Origin: Nitrosomonadaceae bacterium
GTDB lineage: Bacteria; Pseudomonadota; Gammaproteobacteria; Burkholderiales; Nitrosomonadaceae
NCBI GenBank assembly: GCA_014237605.1
Contig: JAAZZR010000003.1
Coordinates: 1 to 60,969 of the forward strand
DNA length: 60,969 bases
Reading direction: 5' to 3'
A program made the position numbers and the translations under genes. A model generated the notes under the pieces. The model was given only the letters and a program-made list of their open reading frames with translations. It was not told where the DNA came from and did no database searches. Of this stretch, positions 10,515-19,448 are shown in pieces. Each line of letters opens with the position of its first letter. The stretch's first letter is position 1.

Positions 10515-10709
10515 ATATAAACCTCCAATTCTTATTCATTCGGTACTTAAGTTTTAGAAATATAAGTATAGCGGTTTCACAGATTAATATCTCAAAAATG
10601 ACTCATATAAGAAGCATATAAAGTAATAAAAATGTACTACGACTTATATCGTAGAATAGGGTAATGATAAATAATCTAATTTAACTTCCAAGGGTATAGG
10701 CAAGAAAAA

Positions 10710-11684
10710 ATGAAAGCGGTTTTATGTAAAGAATTTGGTTTGCCTGATAGTCTTGTAGTTGAAGATATTCCTTCTCCAAAGATTAAGAATGCATATGTAA
10801 TCGTTAGTGTAAATGCTTGCGGTGTCAATTTCCCAGATACTTTAATTATTCAAGGAAAGTATCAGTATCAGCCTGATTTCCCATTTTCACCAGGAGCTGA
10901 AATTGCTGGTGTGGTTAAAGAAGTGGGGATGGATGTCAGTGATATTGCAATTGGAGATCGTGTTTTTGCTTTTATCAGAAGCGGAGGATTTTCTGAAGAA
11001 GTTTTAGTGCCAGCTGATAAGATTTTTCATATGCCAGAGAGCATGGACTTTAAGACTGCTTCAGCTCTTATCATGACTTACGGAACTTCTTATTACGCAC
11101 TTAAACATAGAGCAAAACTTAAATCTGGAGAGACTCTTCTAGTACTTGGGGCTGCTGGTGGGGTTGGACTTGCAGCAGTAGAGCTTGGAAAAATAATGGG
11201 TGCGCGAGTCATCGCTTCAGCTTCGACTGATGACAAACTAATGGTGTGCGAGAGATCTGGAGCAGATGAATTAATTAATTATACTACTCAGAATCTTCGT
11301 GCCGCTATTAGCCAAATTACGAATGATAAGGGGGTCGACGTTGTTTGCGATCCTGTTGGAGGTGAGATCACAGAAAGGGCATTGCGTTCTACCGGCTGGA
11401 AAGGTAGATACATGGTAGTAGGTTTTGCTAGTGGGGAGATTTCTAAGATTTCTTTAAACCTTCCATTGCTTAAGGGTAATTCTATTATTGGCGTATTTTG
11501 GAGTGAATTTATTCAACGAGAAAAAGAGGAATATGTTTGTGTAGTGCAAGATTTAATTTTATGGTTTCTGGAAGGAAAGCTAAATCCGATAGTTTCGAAA
11601 ACTTATCCTTTGGGGCAGGTGAGTTTGGCTCTCAATGACATAATGCAGCGTAGAGTACTCGGAAAAATTGTATTGATTCCGTAG
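10710..11684 (+). CDS. NADPH:quinone oxidoreductase-like medium-chain dehydrogenase
   Basis: A 324-residue member of the zinc-independent quinone oxidoreductase branch of the MDR superfamily. The N-terminal GroES-like half contains the family run NACGVNFPDTLIIQGKYQ. The Rossmann half has the cofactor loop GAAGGVGLAAVELGK and the phosphate-binding ASASTDDK. The zinc-ligand cysteine pattern of alcohol dehydrogenases is missing, which supports quinone or enone reduction. It is monocistronic, converging with lgt. The natural substrate is unknown. Confidence 0.85.
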   Translation: MKAVLCKEFGLPDSLVVEDIPSPKIKNAYVIVSVNACGVNFPDTLIIQGKYQYQPDFPFSPGAEIAGVVKEVGMDVSDIAIGDRVFAFIRSGGFSEEVLVPADKIFHMPESMDFKTASALIMTYGTSYYALKHRAKLKSGETLLVLGAAGGVGLAAVELGKIMGARVIASASTDDKLMVCERSGADELINYTTQNLRAAISQITNDKGVDVVCDPVGGEITERALRSTGWKGRYMVVGFASGEISKISLNLPLLKGNSIIGVFWSEFIQREKEEYVCVVQDLILWFLEGKLNPIVSKTYPLGQVSLALNDIMQRRVLGKIVLIP

Positions 11685-11726
11685 CGGAAAATAAATTTAA
11701 TCTTAAATTTTAGGTTTTGAATTTAT

Positions 11727-12515
11727 TTAGGGTCTCTGTTTTTTATTGGCCCAAGTTATCATCCATATTCCTACAATGATCATTGGCAGTGAAAGCCATT
11801 GTCCCATACTAACACCGAGAGTAAGTACACCCATAAAACCATCTTCAGGTTCGCGGAAAAATTCAGCAATTGAACGGAATGTGCCATAGCCAACTAGGAA
11901 CATCCCAGAGACAGCTCCGACTGGTTTTGGTTTTGTTGAATAAACCCATAACAGTACAAAAAATAGTACACCTTCAAGCGCAAATTCATATATTTGGGAA
12001 GGATGGCGGGGGAGCCTATCTGCATTGGGAAATACCATCCCCCAAGACACATCGGTTGGCCGTCCCCATAGCTCAGCATTAATAAAATTACCGATACGAC
12101 CAGCCCCTAGTCCTAATGGCACCAGTGGAGCAATGAAATCTGTTACAGCTAGCCATTTTAATTTGAATTTACGTGCCAATATTGCCATTGCGGCAATAAC
12201 GCCTAGGAAACCTCCATGGAATGACATTCCGCCTTTCCAAACAGCAAAGATTTCTAGTGGTTCTTGTAAATAATAACCAAACTGATAAAACAGAATATGC
12301 CCTAACCGACCACCGATTATTACTCCGAGCATCCCATAAAATAGAAGGTCATCAAGTATTATGTTATTAAAGGATGCTTGCGGATTATGTTTAATACGAT
12401 AACGCCCCAATAGCATGAACATTGTAAATCCAAGTAGATACATCAGCCCGTACCAGTGAATAGAGATCGGTCCAAGATAAATGGCAACAGGATCAAACTG
12501 TGGATGAACGAGCAT
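11727..12515 (-). CDS. lgt: Prolipoprotein diacylglyceryl transferase
   Basis: Lgt moves diacylglycerol from phosphatidylglycerol to the lipobox cysteine of prolipoproteins in the inner membrane, the first step of lipoprotein maturation. The 262-residue protein has about seven membrane segments. It contains [10 protein letters not shown], the essential HGG segment (SFHGGFLG) and the signature [18 protein letters not shown]. lspA (57.4 kb) and lolA (39.8 kb) for later steps are also in the window. It is divergent from ilvD. Confidence 0.97.
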   Translation of the reverse strand: MLVHPQFDPVAIYLGPISIHWYGLMYLLGFTMFMLLGRYRIKHNPQASFNNIILDDLLFYGMLGVIIGGRLGHILFYQFGYYLQEPLEIFAVWKGGMSFHGGFLGVIAAMAILARKFKLKWLAVTDFIAPLVPLGLGAGRIGNFINAELWGRPTDVSWGMVFPNADRLPRHPSQIYEFALEGVLFFVLLWVYSTKPKPVGAVSGMFLVGYGTFRSIAEFFREPEDGFMGVLTLGVSMGQWLSLPMIIVGIWMITWANKKQRP

Positions 12516-12634
12516 AGGTCTCAGCTTTATTTACTGTAAAATATAGATTATACGGCAAGCGTGTTCTCGAAAATGCTAAACATATGCGAGAGAGAATTTG
12601 CGGCTATAAGATTCCATATTTCTCAGGAGAAATT

Positions 12635-14314
12635 ATGTCAGATAACAAGCGTAGCCAAGCTATTACCAAAGGTACGCAGCGTTCCCCAAATCGCGCCATG
12701 CTTAGAGCTGTAGGCTTCGGCGACAAAGATTTTGATAAGCCTATAGTAGGTGTAGCTAATGGTTTTTCTACTATCACACCTTGTAATATGGGTCTAAATG
12801 AGCTGGCGACGGATGCTGAGGAGGCATTAAAGAAAGCCGGTGCAATGCCACAAATGTTTGGCACTATTACTGTGTCCGATGGTATCTCTATGGGAACAGA
12901 GGGTATGAAATACTCATTAGTATCCCGAGAAGTTATTGCAGACTCGATTGAAACTGCAGTACAGGCTGAGAGTATGGATGGTGTAATTACGGTTGGTGGT
13001 TGTGATAAAAATATGCCAGGTGCAATGATTGCAATTGCACGGATGAATATTCCATCCATTTTTGTTTATGGGGGAACGATCAAGCCTGGTAAATATAAAG
13101 GACGTGACTTAACTATTGTCAGTGCTTTTGAAGCGGTAGGGCAATACATTGCAAATAATATTGATGAGAAAGAGTTGCTTGAAGTTGAGCGCCATGCCTG
13201 CCCTGGTGCGGGATCCTGCGGGGGAATGTTTACTGCAAACACCATGTCATCTGCATTTGAAGTAATGGGGATGAGCCTGCCGTATTCTTCAACTATGGCT
13301 GCAGAAGATGAGGAGAAACGTAAGAGTTCTACTCGTTCTGCAGAAGTGTTAGTCAATGCAATTAAGAATCAAATATTACCGCGTGACATTATCACTAGGA
13401 AGTCTATTGAAAACGTTATTGCTGTTATTATGGCAGTAGGTGGTTCGACTAATGCAGTATTGCATTTTCTTGCAATTGCGCATGCAGCGGAAATAGAAAT
13501 CTCAATTGATGATTTTGAGCGAATACGTGGCAAAGTTCCTGTGTTGTGTGATTTGAAACCTTCGGGGCGTTATGTTGCGACCGATTTGCATACTGCAGGC
13601 GGTATTCCTCAGGTAATGAAGATGCTACTAGAGCATAATTTGCTACATGGAGATTGCCTGACTATTAGTGGTCAGACGGTTTCTGAAATACTGAGGGATA
13701 TTCCTGCAACTCCAAGAAAAGATCAGGATGTTATTCGTCAATGGGAAAATCCTTTATATGAACAGGGACATCTTGCCATACTTAAGGGAAACCTTTCTCC
13801 CGAGGGTTGTGTGGCGAAAATTACTGGAGTAAAAACACCAAAAATAACTGGTCCTGCAAAGATATTTGAATCAGAAGAAAGTTGCATGGCCGCCATAGTG
13901 GCGAGAAAAATTCAGCCCGGGGATATAGTAGTAATACGCTATGAGGGCCCAAAAGGTGGTCCGGGTATGCGGGAAATGCTCTCGCCTACTGCAGCTCTTA
14001 TTGGTGAGGGGCTTGGAGATTCGGTTGGACTTATCACCGACGGTCGTTTTTCTGGTGGCACATACGGTATGGTAGTTGGGCATGTTTCGCCTGAAGCTTT
14101 TGTTGGTGGACTCATTGCATTGGTGCATGAGGGCGATTCAATCACTATAGATGCAGAAAACAGACTGTTACAGCTAAATGTGTCCGAGGAAGAAATCTCT
14201 AGTCGCCGTGCAAAATGGCAGCCACCTAAACCACGTTATACACGTGGTGTGCTAGCAAAATATGCAAAATTAGTTTCCACTGCCAGTACAGGCGCAATAA
14301 CGGATTCCTCGTAA
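12635..14314 (+). CDS. ilvD: Dihydroxy-acid dehydratase
   Basis: IlvD dehydrates 2,3-dihydroxy-3-methyl-butanoate and -pentanoate to the 2-oxoacid precursors of valine and isoleucine, using an iron-sulfur cluster. Ligand cysteines lie in ITPCNMG (Cys50), GGCDKNMPG (Cys123) and [16 protein letters not shown] (Cys195). The frame opens at 12584, but the ATG at 12635 has AGGAG just upstream and gives 559 residues, the family norm. The upstream extension has no homology expected for the family. Downstream lies the 73-bp duplication leading to the cytochrome gene. Confidence 0.96.
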   Translation: MSDNKRSQAITKGTQRSPNRAMLRAVGFGDKDFDKPIVGVANGFSTITPCNMGLNELATDAEEALKKAGAMPQMFGTITVSDGISMGTEGMKYSLVSREVIADSIETAVQAESMDGVITVGGCDKNMPGAMIAIARMNIPSIFVYGGTIKPGKYKGRDLTIVSAFEAVGQYIANNIDEKELLEVERHACPGAGSCGGMFTANTMSSAFEVMGMSLPYSSTMAAEDEEKRKSSTRSAEVLVNAIKNQILPRDIITRKSIENVIAVIMAVGGSTNAVLHFLAIAHAAEIEISIDDFERIRGKVPVLCDLKPSGRYVATDLHTAGGIPQVMKMLLEHNLLHGDCLTISGQTVSEILRDIPATPRKDQDVIRQWENPLYEQGHLAILKGNLSPEGCVAKITGVKTPKITGPAKIFESEESCMAAIVARKIQPGDIVVIRYEGPKGGPGMREMLSPTAALIGEGLGDSVGLITDGRFSGGTYGMVVGHVSPEAFVGGLIALVHEGDSITIDAENRLLQLNVSEEEISSRRAKWQPPKPRYTRGVLAKYAKLVSTASTGAITDSS

Positions 14315-14335
14315 CTTAATAAATTCATAAGTTGT

Positions 14336-14478
14336 GTCTAAATGTGAATTGAAAAGTTGTGATTTGTGGGAATCGTTACAGATATACGAACTTCAGGGTA
14401 AAAGTTAAGTCTAAAATGTGAACCGAAAATTTGTGATCTGCAGTAATGGTTACAGAGATGTGAACTTCAGGGTAAAAT
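14336..14478 (+). repeat. 73-74 bp imperfect tandem duplication upstream of the cytochrome c gene
   Basis: Two copies start with GTCTAAA at 14336 and 14409 and both end with GAACTTCAGGGTAAAA. Shared internal blocks include TTGTGAT and GTTACAGA. Scattered substitutions give roughly 80% identity by eye. The second copy ends about 45 bp before the cytochrome start, so the duplication probably covers its promoter or regulator-binding region. The shared TAAAA end could contribute to a -10 element. Confidence 0.8.
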
Positions 14479-14523
14479 ATAGAATTTTAGTTTATTTATT
14501 AACTTTGTTAGGAGAAAGTGAAT

Positions 14524-14835
14524 ATGAAAGCTGCATGGATGGGAGTAGTTGCAGTATCAGCCCTTTTATTGGCTGGTACCGCGCAAGCAGATTCTGCTTT
14601 GGCTAGTAGTAGTGGCTGTATGAATTGCCACATGGTTGATGCGAAAATGGTTGGGCCAGGATTTAAACAAGTAGCTGCCAAGTATAAGGGTGATGCTGGT
14701 GCAGCAGCAATGTTAGCTGGGAAAGTAAAGAATGGAACCAAGGGTACTTGGGGTCCGATCCCTATGCCACCAAATACAATGGTTAATGATGAAAATATTG
14801 GAAAATTAGTGGCTTGGATTTTATCTCTCAAGTAA
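14524..14835 (+). CDS. Small periplasmic c-type cytochrome (class I, c-552-like)
   Basis: A 103-residue precursor. A signal peptide of about 22 residues ends in AQA before DSALAS. The single haem site is CMNCH, followed by MVGPGFKQVAAKY. The C-terminal axial methionine is expected in IPMPPN, and the final helix is IGKLVAWILSL. This is the pattern of c-551/c-552 soluble electron carriers that shuttle electrons between quinol-oxidising complexes and terminal oxidases or reductases. The ATG at 14524 is chosen (AGGAG 9 bases upstream) over a GTG two codons earlier. A duplicated upstream region and a strong terminator frame it as a separately controlled single gene. Confidence 0.9.
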   Translation: MKAAWMGVVAVSALLLAGTAQADSALASSSGCMNCHMVDAKMVGPGFKQVAAKYKGDAGAAAMLAGKVKNGTKGTWGPIPMPPNTMVNDENIGKLVAWILSLK

Positions 14836-14849
14836 ACTAGATTCATATC

Positions 14850-14884
14850 AAAAAAGCCGACGCATAATTGTGTCGGCTTTTTTA
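14850..14884 (+). terminator. Rho-independent terminator of the cytochrome c gene
   Basis: A 9-bp stem, GCCGACGCA with TGTGTCGGC (one G-T pair) around TAAT, flanked by A-run and T-run (AAAAAAGCC ... GGCTTTTTT). It begins 15 bases after the cytochrome stop codon. This is the clearest intrinsic terminator in the window. Confidence 0.93.
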
Positions 14885-14961
14885 TTTTCTACGCCCTGAG
14901 AATCTTTGTATGAAATTTTCATGCTATCGTATTAAATCTTAAATAAATTTAACTTAAGGCT

Positions 14962-15723
14962 ATGATCTGGTTTTTAAAAAACTTGTTAAGTGCTTTTTTA
15001 TTGCCCCCATTAAGCCTTATTGTTTTAGGTATAACGGGAATCTTGTTTTTGAAGAATCATCCAGTGCTGGGTAAATCCATTATAATTTCCACATTTATTC
15101 TGTTTTATATATTATCCATTCCAATTTTCGCAGAAAGAGCATTGCAAACTTTAGAAGTCCCTACTAGATCTAATTCTGAAATTAATAAAGCACAGGCAAT
15201 CGTAATATTAGGTGGTGGAGCTAATATCGAGGCTCCGGAATATGGTGGCCATACAGTAAGCCAGTATGGATTAGAACGTATTCGTTATGGGGCATATTTA
15301 CATCGGCATACAGGGAAACCTATATTAGTGACAGGGGGTGATTTATTGGGTATTGGTTCCTCAGGGGCTGAACAAATGAAGTTGGTGCTGGAGAATGATT
15401 TTCATGTTCCGGTTGAATGGAGCGAAGATAAGTCAAGAGACACTCGTGAGAATGCTTATAACAGTTTCTCTGTTTTAAGCAAAAATAAAATTACTCACAT
15501 TGCATTGGTTACCCATGCCTGGCATATGCCAAGGGCAAGTAGAGAATTTGAGCAAGCTGGATTTAAAGTTACGCCTGCTTCTACTGTCTATGTGACCCAG
15601 AGAAATAAAAGTTTATTTTCTTTTATTCCATCTGCTGATGCATTTTTGAAAAGCAGGCTCTTTATATATGAAGTTATTGGAACTTTATGGTACCGGTTAA
15701 TTCCAGCCCCGGATAAGTTCTAA
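14962..15723 (+). CDS. YdcF/ElyC/SanA-type DUF218 membrane protein
   Basis: A 253-residue protein with two N-terminal membrane helices (about 5-30 and 38-58) followed by a DUF218 domain. Typical runs are AIVILGGGA, YGAYLHRHTGKPILVTGG, the serine/glutamate segment SGAEQMKLVLE, DKSRDTRENAYNS and VTHAWHMPRA. The architecture fits ElyC, which affects undecaprenyl-phosphate carrier metabolism and envelope integrity in E. coli. Biochemical activity is not established for this branch. The gene stands alone on the plus strand. Confidence 0.85.
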   Translation: MIWFLKNLLSAFLLPPLSLIVLGITGILFLKNHPVLGKSIIISTFILFYILSIPIFAERALQTLEVPTRSNSEINKAQAIVILGGGANIEAPEYGGHTVSQYGLERIRYGAYLHRHTGKPILVTGGDLLGIGSSGAEQMKLVLENDFHVPVEWSEDKSRDTRENAYNSFSVLSKNKITHIALVTHAWHMPRASREFEQAGFKVTPASTVYVTQRNKSLFSFIPSADAFLKSRLFIYEVIGTLWYRLIPAPDKF

Positions 15724-15797
15724 GATTTATTTCTAATAAAAGAAAATTTAATATTCAGCGTAAAATAATACATGCATGTTTACAAATAGGGTCTGTC

Positions 15798-16226
15798 ATG
15801 AAAATGAGTGTTAAGTGGAAGGATGGAGTAAGTTTCCTGGGTGAAGCAGAAAGCGGTCATTCAGTATTGATGGATGGGGCACCGGAGATTGGCGGAAAAA
15901 ATCTTGGACTGCGACCAATGGAAATGGTGCTGATGGGTGCTGGTGGTTGTACTGCTTTAGATGTAGTGATGATTTTAAAAAGAGGTCGCCAGGAAGTTAT
16001 TGATTGTATGGTAGATATTGAGGCAGAGCGAGCAACAGAGGAGCCAAAAATATTCACCCGAATTCATTATCATTTTATTTTAACTGGAAATAATTTAAAG
16101 CCAGAGAAGGTGAAACGGGCAATCAATTTGTCTGCAGAGAAGTATTGCTCTGCTTCAATTATGCTAGGAAAAACAGCAATCATATCTCATGACTATGAGA
16201 TCTTGGGGGATAGCCCTTCTTGTTAA
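15798..16226 (+). CDS. OsmC family protein
   Basis: A 142-residue OsmC/Ohr-fold protein. The two conserved redox cysteines lie in [16 protein letters not shown] and [13 protein letters not shown], as in OsmC and YhfA-type proteins. OsmC and Ohr reduce organic hydroperoxides; the YhfA-like group, which this resembles in length and in the Lys-Trp-x-Asp-Gly start, is less well understood. Its last four bases overlap the 3' end of coq7 on the opposite strand. Confidence 0.85.
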   Translation: MKMSVKWKDGVSFLGEAESGHSVLMDGAPEIGGKNLGLRPMEMVLMGAGGCTALDVVMILKRGRQEVIDCMVDIEAERATEEPKIFTRIHYHFILTGNNLKPEKVKRAINLSAEKYCSASIMLGKTAIISHDYEILGDSPSC

Positions 16227-16849
16227 ATCCAGTATGTTGTTTTAGTCATTACCTTCGAGCCTAACCTCATAACAATCTTGACAGGTGTTGGCAGATCTAT
16301 GCCGCCATGCGACATGGCAGCATTGGCGTGGCCTGCTTCATCAATTTGCATTTGAGCAACAATAGCACGGCTTTTTTCGTCCTGGCCAGGTAAGGAATGT
16401 AAGTGTTTTGCAAGATGAGACTCAACTTGGCGTTCAGTTTCAGCAAGAAAACCTAAATTCCATTTATCACCGAGCATGCCTGCTGCTGCACCAATAAAAA
16501 ATGATCCGCTATACCATATAGGGTTTAGAAGGCTTTTTCGTCCACCTAATTCAGTAATCCGTTGTTCAGTCCAAGCAAGGTGCTCAATTTCTTCACATGC
16601 CGCCTGATTTAAGCTTCGTTGAACCTCGGCATCTTTGGCAGTAAGGGCCTGTCCTTGATACAGTGCTTGAGCACAGACTTCTCCGGTATGATTGATGCGC
16701 ATCAAGGCTGAAGATTTTCTCCTTTCTTCTTTGGTAAGTTCGTTTTCGGAAGAATTCTTCCCTGGAATTGTTCGTACCGTTTGTGCGGGCGCTAAAAGCG
16801 TACGCAGGGCTCCATCGAAACCAATAATAAATTTTTCAATGTTTAACAT
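16223..16849 (-). CDS. coq7: Coq7-type 3-demethoxyubiquinol 3-hydroxylase
   Basis: Coq7 is a diiron ferritin-like monooxygenase that performs the last ring hydroxylation of ubiquinone synthesis in many betaproteobacteria, replacing UbiF. The 208-residue protein has the four-helix ligand set: [39 protein letters not shown] and DEAGHANAA. The frame begins at a TTG (16861), but the ATG at 16849 has GGAG 8 bases upstream and is preferred. The iron-sulfur protein gene lies 25 bp upstream on the same strand, suggesting cotranscription. Confidence 0.93.
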   Translation of the reverse strand: MLNIEKFIIGFDGALRTLLAPAQTVRTIPGKNSSENELTKEERRKSSALMRINHTGEVCAQALYQGQALTAKDAEVQRSLNQAACEEIEHLAWTEQRITELGGRKSLLNPIWYSGSFFIGAAAGMLGDKWNLGFLAETERQVESHLAKHLHSLPGQDEKSRAIVAQMQIDEAGHANAAMSHGGIDLPTPVKIVMRLGSKVMTKTTYWI

Positions 16850-16874
16850 GAAGATCTCCAAATTGGAAATATAG

Positions 16875-18182
16875 TTAAGTTGGCATGTTCATCTGACGCG
16901 CCAACAAAGTTACCGGGTGTAGTATTTCAAGTTCAGGTATTTTATCCCGTAATGCGCTAGCAATGTGCATATTGCAACCTATATTAGAAGTGACCAGATA
17001 GCGTGCATCATTATCTATTTTAGATATTTTATCATTTAGGAGCGATCTTGCCATAACCGGTTGATCGAGGAAATATGTTCCGGCGGCTCCGCAGCATTGG
17101 TCATTACCAGTAAGCGGTGTAACCTGTACCTCAGGTATGCGCATTAATAATTCATAGGGGTATTTTGAACTACGTAGGATATTTCGTAGCGTACATGGAT
17201 CATGAACTAGAACCTTGTTTTGTAATGGAGATATCTTTATATCGTGCCACCCGTCCGCAGATATTAGAAACTTACTAATATCTATTACTTTGGCTGAAAA
17301 TTCAGAATGATAATCTGCAAGTCGTATATTGCAACCGGATGAAGTTGTAATAATAGCGGTCACATTTAGCCCATCAAAAGCTGTCATATTTTGTTGTGCT
17401 AGTTGTTTCGAAATTTTTGTATCGCCTCCATGTTGATGTAATGCACCGCAGCAGGTTTGTATAGGTGGTATGTGAACTGTATAACCAAGACGATTAAGTA
17501 CGTATATTGATGCATTGATTGTTTCTGTATCTGTAAGTCTCGCAACACAACCAAGGAATAATCCAACCTCCCCGCAAGGTTTTCCAATCGGTAGGTAAGT
17601 CTTTTTCCAGGATCTAGACGTGTCTGTTTTACTAGAAATAGTACGAGGGAATTTAATTTTAGGTAACTGTTCATTTAATTCAAAAAGCTTTGTTTTCTTA
17701 AAAATTACCAGTTTCTTTAGTAGCCCCTGTAGACCAATATTTTGGTAGAAAAACAGGAGTAAGCGCAATTTATCAAAACGTGTAGGCTTCGTAATAAATT
17801 CTTTTTCTATTAATTTTCGTAACCAAAATTTCTTGGTTAATGTTTTGCCATTTAATGATGTAGATGTGGCTATCATAGAGCGTGTTTTATCTATTAACGG
17901 ACCATATGCAACGTGATTTGGGCAGGCCACCTCGCAGGCACGGCAGGTAAGACAGCGATCTATGTGTTGAATAAAGCGTTGATTTATCGGAATATGTCCA
18001 CTGGCAACGCCTCTCATTTGGGCTATACGCCCACGAGGAGAGTCAGCTTCTGACATGGTTATCCGATAGGTGGGGCAATGTGGCAGGCATAGGCCACAAG
18101 AGACGCAGCTGTTAGTTTCTGCTAGTAAGAAATTAGTAAACGAGGTGGGCGTCGGGCTGGTAGGTTCTATGGTTATCTCCAA
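16875..18182 (-). CDS. GlcF-like (Fe-S)-binding / CCG-domain oxidoreductase subunit
   Basis: A 435-residue protein with two ferredoxin-type cluster motifs near the N-terminus ([24 protein letters not shown]) and two CCG domains ([10 protein letters not shown] and CCGAAGTYF). This is the layout of GlcF, the iron-sulfur subunit of glycolate oxidase, and of related heterodisulfide-reductase-like subunits. It is distinct from the GlcF of the glcDEF operon at 42.8-44.0 kb. No FAD-linked oxidase subunit is beside it. It lies upstream of coq7 on the same strand and divergent from rnpB. It may serve another FAD-linked dehydrogenase encoded elsewhere; its partner and substrate are unknown. Confidence 0.85.
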   Translation of the reverse strand: MEITIEPTSPTPTSFTNFLLAETNSCVSCGLCLPHCPTYRITMSEADSPRGRIAQMRGVASGHIPINQRFIQHIDRCLTCRACEVACPNHVAYGPLIDKTRSMIATSTSLNGKTLTKKFWLRKLIEKEFITKPTRFDKLRLLLFFYQNIGLQGLLKKLVIFKKTKLFELNEQLPKIKFPRTISSKTDTSRSWKKTYLPIGKPCGEVGLFLGCVARLTDTETINASIYVLNRLGYTVHIPPIQTCCGALHQHGGDTKISKQLAQQNMTAFDGLNVTAIITTSSGCNIRLADYHSEFSAKVIDISKFLISADGWHDIKISPLQNKVLVHDPCTLRNILRSSKYPYELLMRIPEVQVTPLTGNDQCCGAAGTYFLDQPVMARSLLNDKISKIDNDARYLVTSNIGCNMHIASALRDKIPELEILHPVTLLARQMNMPT

Positions 18183-18237
18183 TAAGAGAAAAGAGCATGA
18201 AATAAAGTTGTGTTAGAGCCATAAATATTAATAAAGT

Positions 18238-18250
18238 TTACCTGCAATTA
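18238..18250 (+). repeat. 13-bp direct repeat, copy 1 (left of rnpB)
   Basis: TTACCTGCAATTA occurs here and again at 18750-18762, flanking the RNase P RNA gene. The first copy is preceded by AAAGTT, and a similar AAAGTTTAC lies a few bases before the second copy. It could be a relic of local duplication or insertion; function unknown. Confidence 0.55.
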
Positions 18251-18291
18251 GTCTCAAAGTGTATGTTTGATACAAACTTAAATCTTGCCTA

Positions 18292-18310
18292 AGGAAGAAA
18301 GATTCTTCCT
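18292..18310. other. 8-bp perfect palindrome with triloop upstream of rnpB
   Basis: AGGAAGAA and TTCTTCCT flank AGA. It lies in the divergent region between the iron-sulfur protein gene and rnpB, overlapping the putative -35 region of rnpB. It could be an operator or a structural hairpin; there is no T-run suggesting termination. Confidence 0.5.
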
Positions 18311-18331
18311 AGTTAAGTTTAATGATAATAT
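18303..18331 (+). promoter_or_regulatory. Putative rnpB promoter with extended -10
   Basis: TGATAATAT at 18323-18331 matches an extended -10 (TGn plus TAATAT) and ends 7 bases before the RNA start. A weak -35 (TTCTTC at 18303-18308) is spaced 17 bp away. Assigned by motif and position only. Confidence 0.5.
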
Positions 18332-18338
18332 TCTTTTT

Positions 18339-18636
18339 GAAGCTGGCTAGACAGTCGCTGCCTTTTTTCAGTAATGGAAAATTGGGAGAGGAAAGTCCGG
18401 GCTCCAAAGAGCAGGATGCCGGTTAATGGCCGGCCACCGTGAGGTGAGGAATAGGGCCACAGAGACGAGCGTATTAAGTTACGGTGAAACGCGGTAACCT
18501 CCATCCGGAGCAAAACCAAATAGGCAGATTTTGACGTTGCTCGCCGAGTCTGCGGGTAGGTTGCTTGAGCGTACGAGTAACCGTACGCCTAGAGGAATGA
18601 CTGTCCACGACAGAACCCGGCTTATCGGCCAGCTTC
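18339..18636 (+). ncRNA. rnpB: RNase P RNA, bacterial class A
   Basis: The catalytic RNA of RNase P, which trims the 5' leader of tRNAs. The conserved cores are plain: GAGGAAAGTCCGGGCTCC, AGGGCCACAGAGACGA, GTGAAACGCGGTAACCTCC, CAAATAGGCAG and the 3' block GAGGAATGACTGTCCACGACAGAACCCGGC. The terminal helix P1 is GAAGCTGGC with GCCAGCTTC. The span of about 298 nt is shorter than the 377 nt of E. coli, mostly because of short peripheral helices such as an AT-rich P3. The ends are set by P1 pairing and may be off by a few bases. Any protein frames across it are spurious. Confidence 0.95.
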
Positions 18637-18749
18637 ACTTATTTATATAATTTTATTTGTCATATTTATTTGGCTAAAGTTTTAAGTTAGTTCCCTTCCC
18701 AATTCTATTACGACCCTCGATAGGCCTAAAAAGTTTACTAAGTTGTAAA

Positions 18750-18762
18750 TTACCTGCAATTA
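18750..18762 (+). repeat. 13-bp direct repeat, copy 2 (right of rnpB)
   Basis: Second copy of TTACCTGCAATTA, 512 bp from the first. It is in the AT-rich gap between rnpB and mraZ (18637-18981). Apart from the mraZ promoter and operator, that gap holds nothing I recognise. Confidence 0.5.
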
Positions 18763-18867
18763 AAGCGCTATCTCTTTTATTTACATAGCGTATTTCTATA
18801 TACAAAGAAGTCTCCCTAAGTTTCTCCTTAAGTCTTTGTCACATAAACAGAAATTCAGTAATTTCTC

Positions 18868-18896
18868 TTGACTTGGCTATATTTTTTAATTACAGT
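18868..18896 (+). promoter_or_regulatory. Promoter of the division and cell-wall cluster (mraZ promoter)
   Basis: The -35 TTGACT (18868-18873) and the -10 TACAGT (18891-18896) are separated by exactly 17 bp, close to the sigma-70 consensus. It lies about 85 bp before the mraZ ATG, and its -10 abuts the MraZ repeats. Confidence 0.7.
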
Positions 18897-18919
18897 GGGT
18901 ATTAGTGGGAAAAAGTGGG
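18895..18919 (+). promoter_or_regulatory. MraZ operator: three GTGGG repeats at 10-bp spacing
   Basis: GTGGG occurs at 18895, 18905 and 18915, an exact helical-turn period. MraZ is known to bind TGGG-type direct repeats about 10 bp apart upstream of its own gene and to repress the cluster. The first repeat overlaps the -10 element, so bound MraZ should block initiation. Confidence 0.85.
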
Positions 18920-18981
18920 AAAAACTATTGGATTGAGTCAAGTCGTAGGCTTGAAATTTTATTTAAAAAACAAGGGACAAT

Positions 18982-19428
18982 ATGTTTCGTGGGGTCACAC
19001 AACTTAATCTTGATAATAAGGGAAGGCTTGCGATACCTACGAAATATCGGGAGGTCCTCATGGCTTTTTGTACGGGCCATCTAGTTCTTACTGTCGATCC
19101 AGCCAAATGTTTGTTGGTTTATCCTCAGCCTGCTTGGGAGCCAATAGAGCAGAAACTAAATAGCCTTTCTAGTTTTAATCCACAAACCCGTAGTTTGCAG
19201 CGGCTTCTCGTTGGTAATGCCAGTGATGTAGAGATGGATGGTTCTGGGAGAATTTTAGTGCCGCCTCCTTTGCGTCAATTTGCAGGATTAACTAAGAATG
19301 TGGTGTTGGTCGGACAGGGTGCAAAGCTTGAATTGTGGGAAGAAGAGAAATGGAACCAGCAGGTTGAGGATTCTCTGGCATTAAAAGATGGAATCATTCC
19401 GCCTGAACTTGATGGCTTCTCTTTGTGA
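18982..19428 (+). CDS. mraZ: Transcriptional regulator MraZ
   Basis: MraZ is a ring-shaped DNA-binding protein with two SpoVT-AbrB-like repeats that represses its own cluster. The 148 residues carry both copies of the signature: LDNKGRLAIPTKYRE (about 10-24) and MDGSGRILVPPPLRQF (about 84-99). It is the first gene of the cluster, directly behind a promoter with three matching repeats, so autoregulation is strongly implied. rsmH follows after 20 bp. Confidence 0.97.
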   Translation: MFRGVTQLNLDNKGRLAIPTKYREVLMAFCTGHLVLTVDPAKCLLVYPQPAWEPIEQKLNSLSSFNPQTRSLQRLLVGNASDVEMDGSGRILVPPPLRQFAGLTKNVVLVGQGAKLELWEEEKWNQQVEDSLALKDGIIPPELDGFSL

Positions 19429-19448
19429 TGTTGTGGCGGTGACCTTAG

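Noticed and set aside
11689..11728. 9-bp AT-only stem between the quinone oxidoreductase gene and lgt as a terminator
   Set aside because: The loop is 22 bases, the stem is all A/T and it runs into the lgt stop; too weak to list.
14418..14606. A 62-codon plus-strand frame upstream of the cytochrome gene
   Set aside because: It overlaps the cytochrome start in another frame and crosses the promoter duplication; no ribosome binding site.
18319..18519. A 66-codon minus-strand frame across the RNase P RNA gene
   Set aside because: The region is explained fully by rnpB conserved cores and P1 pairing.
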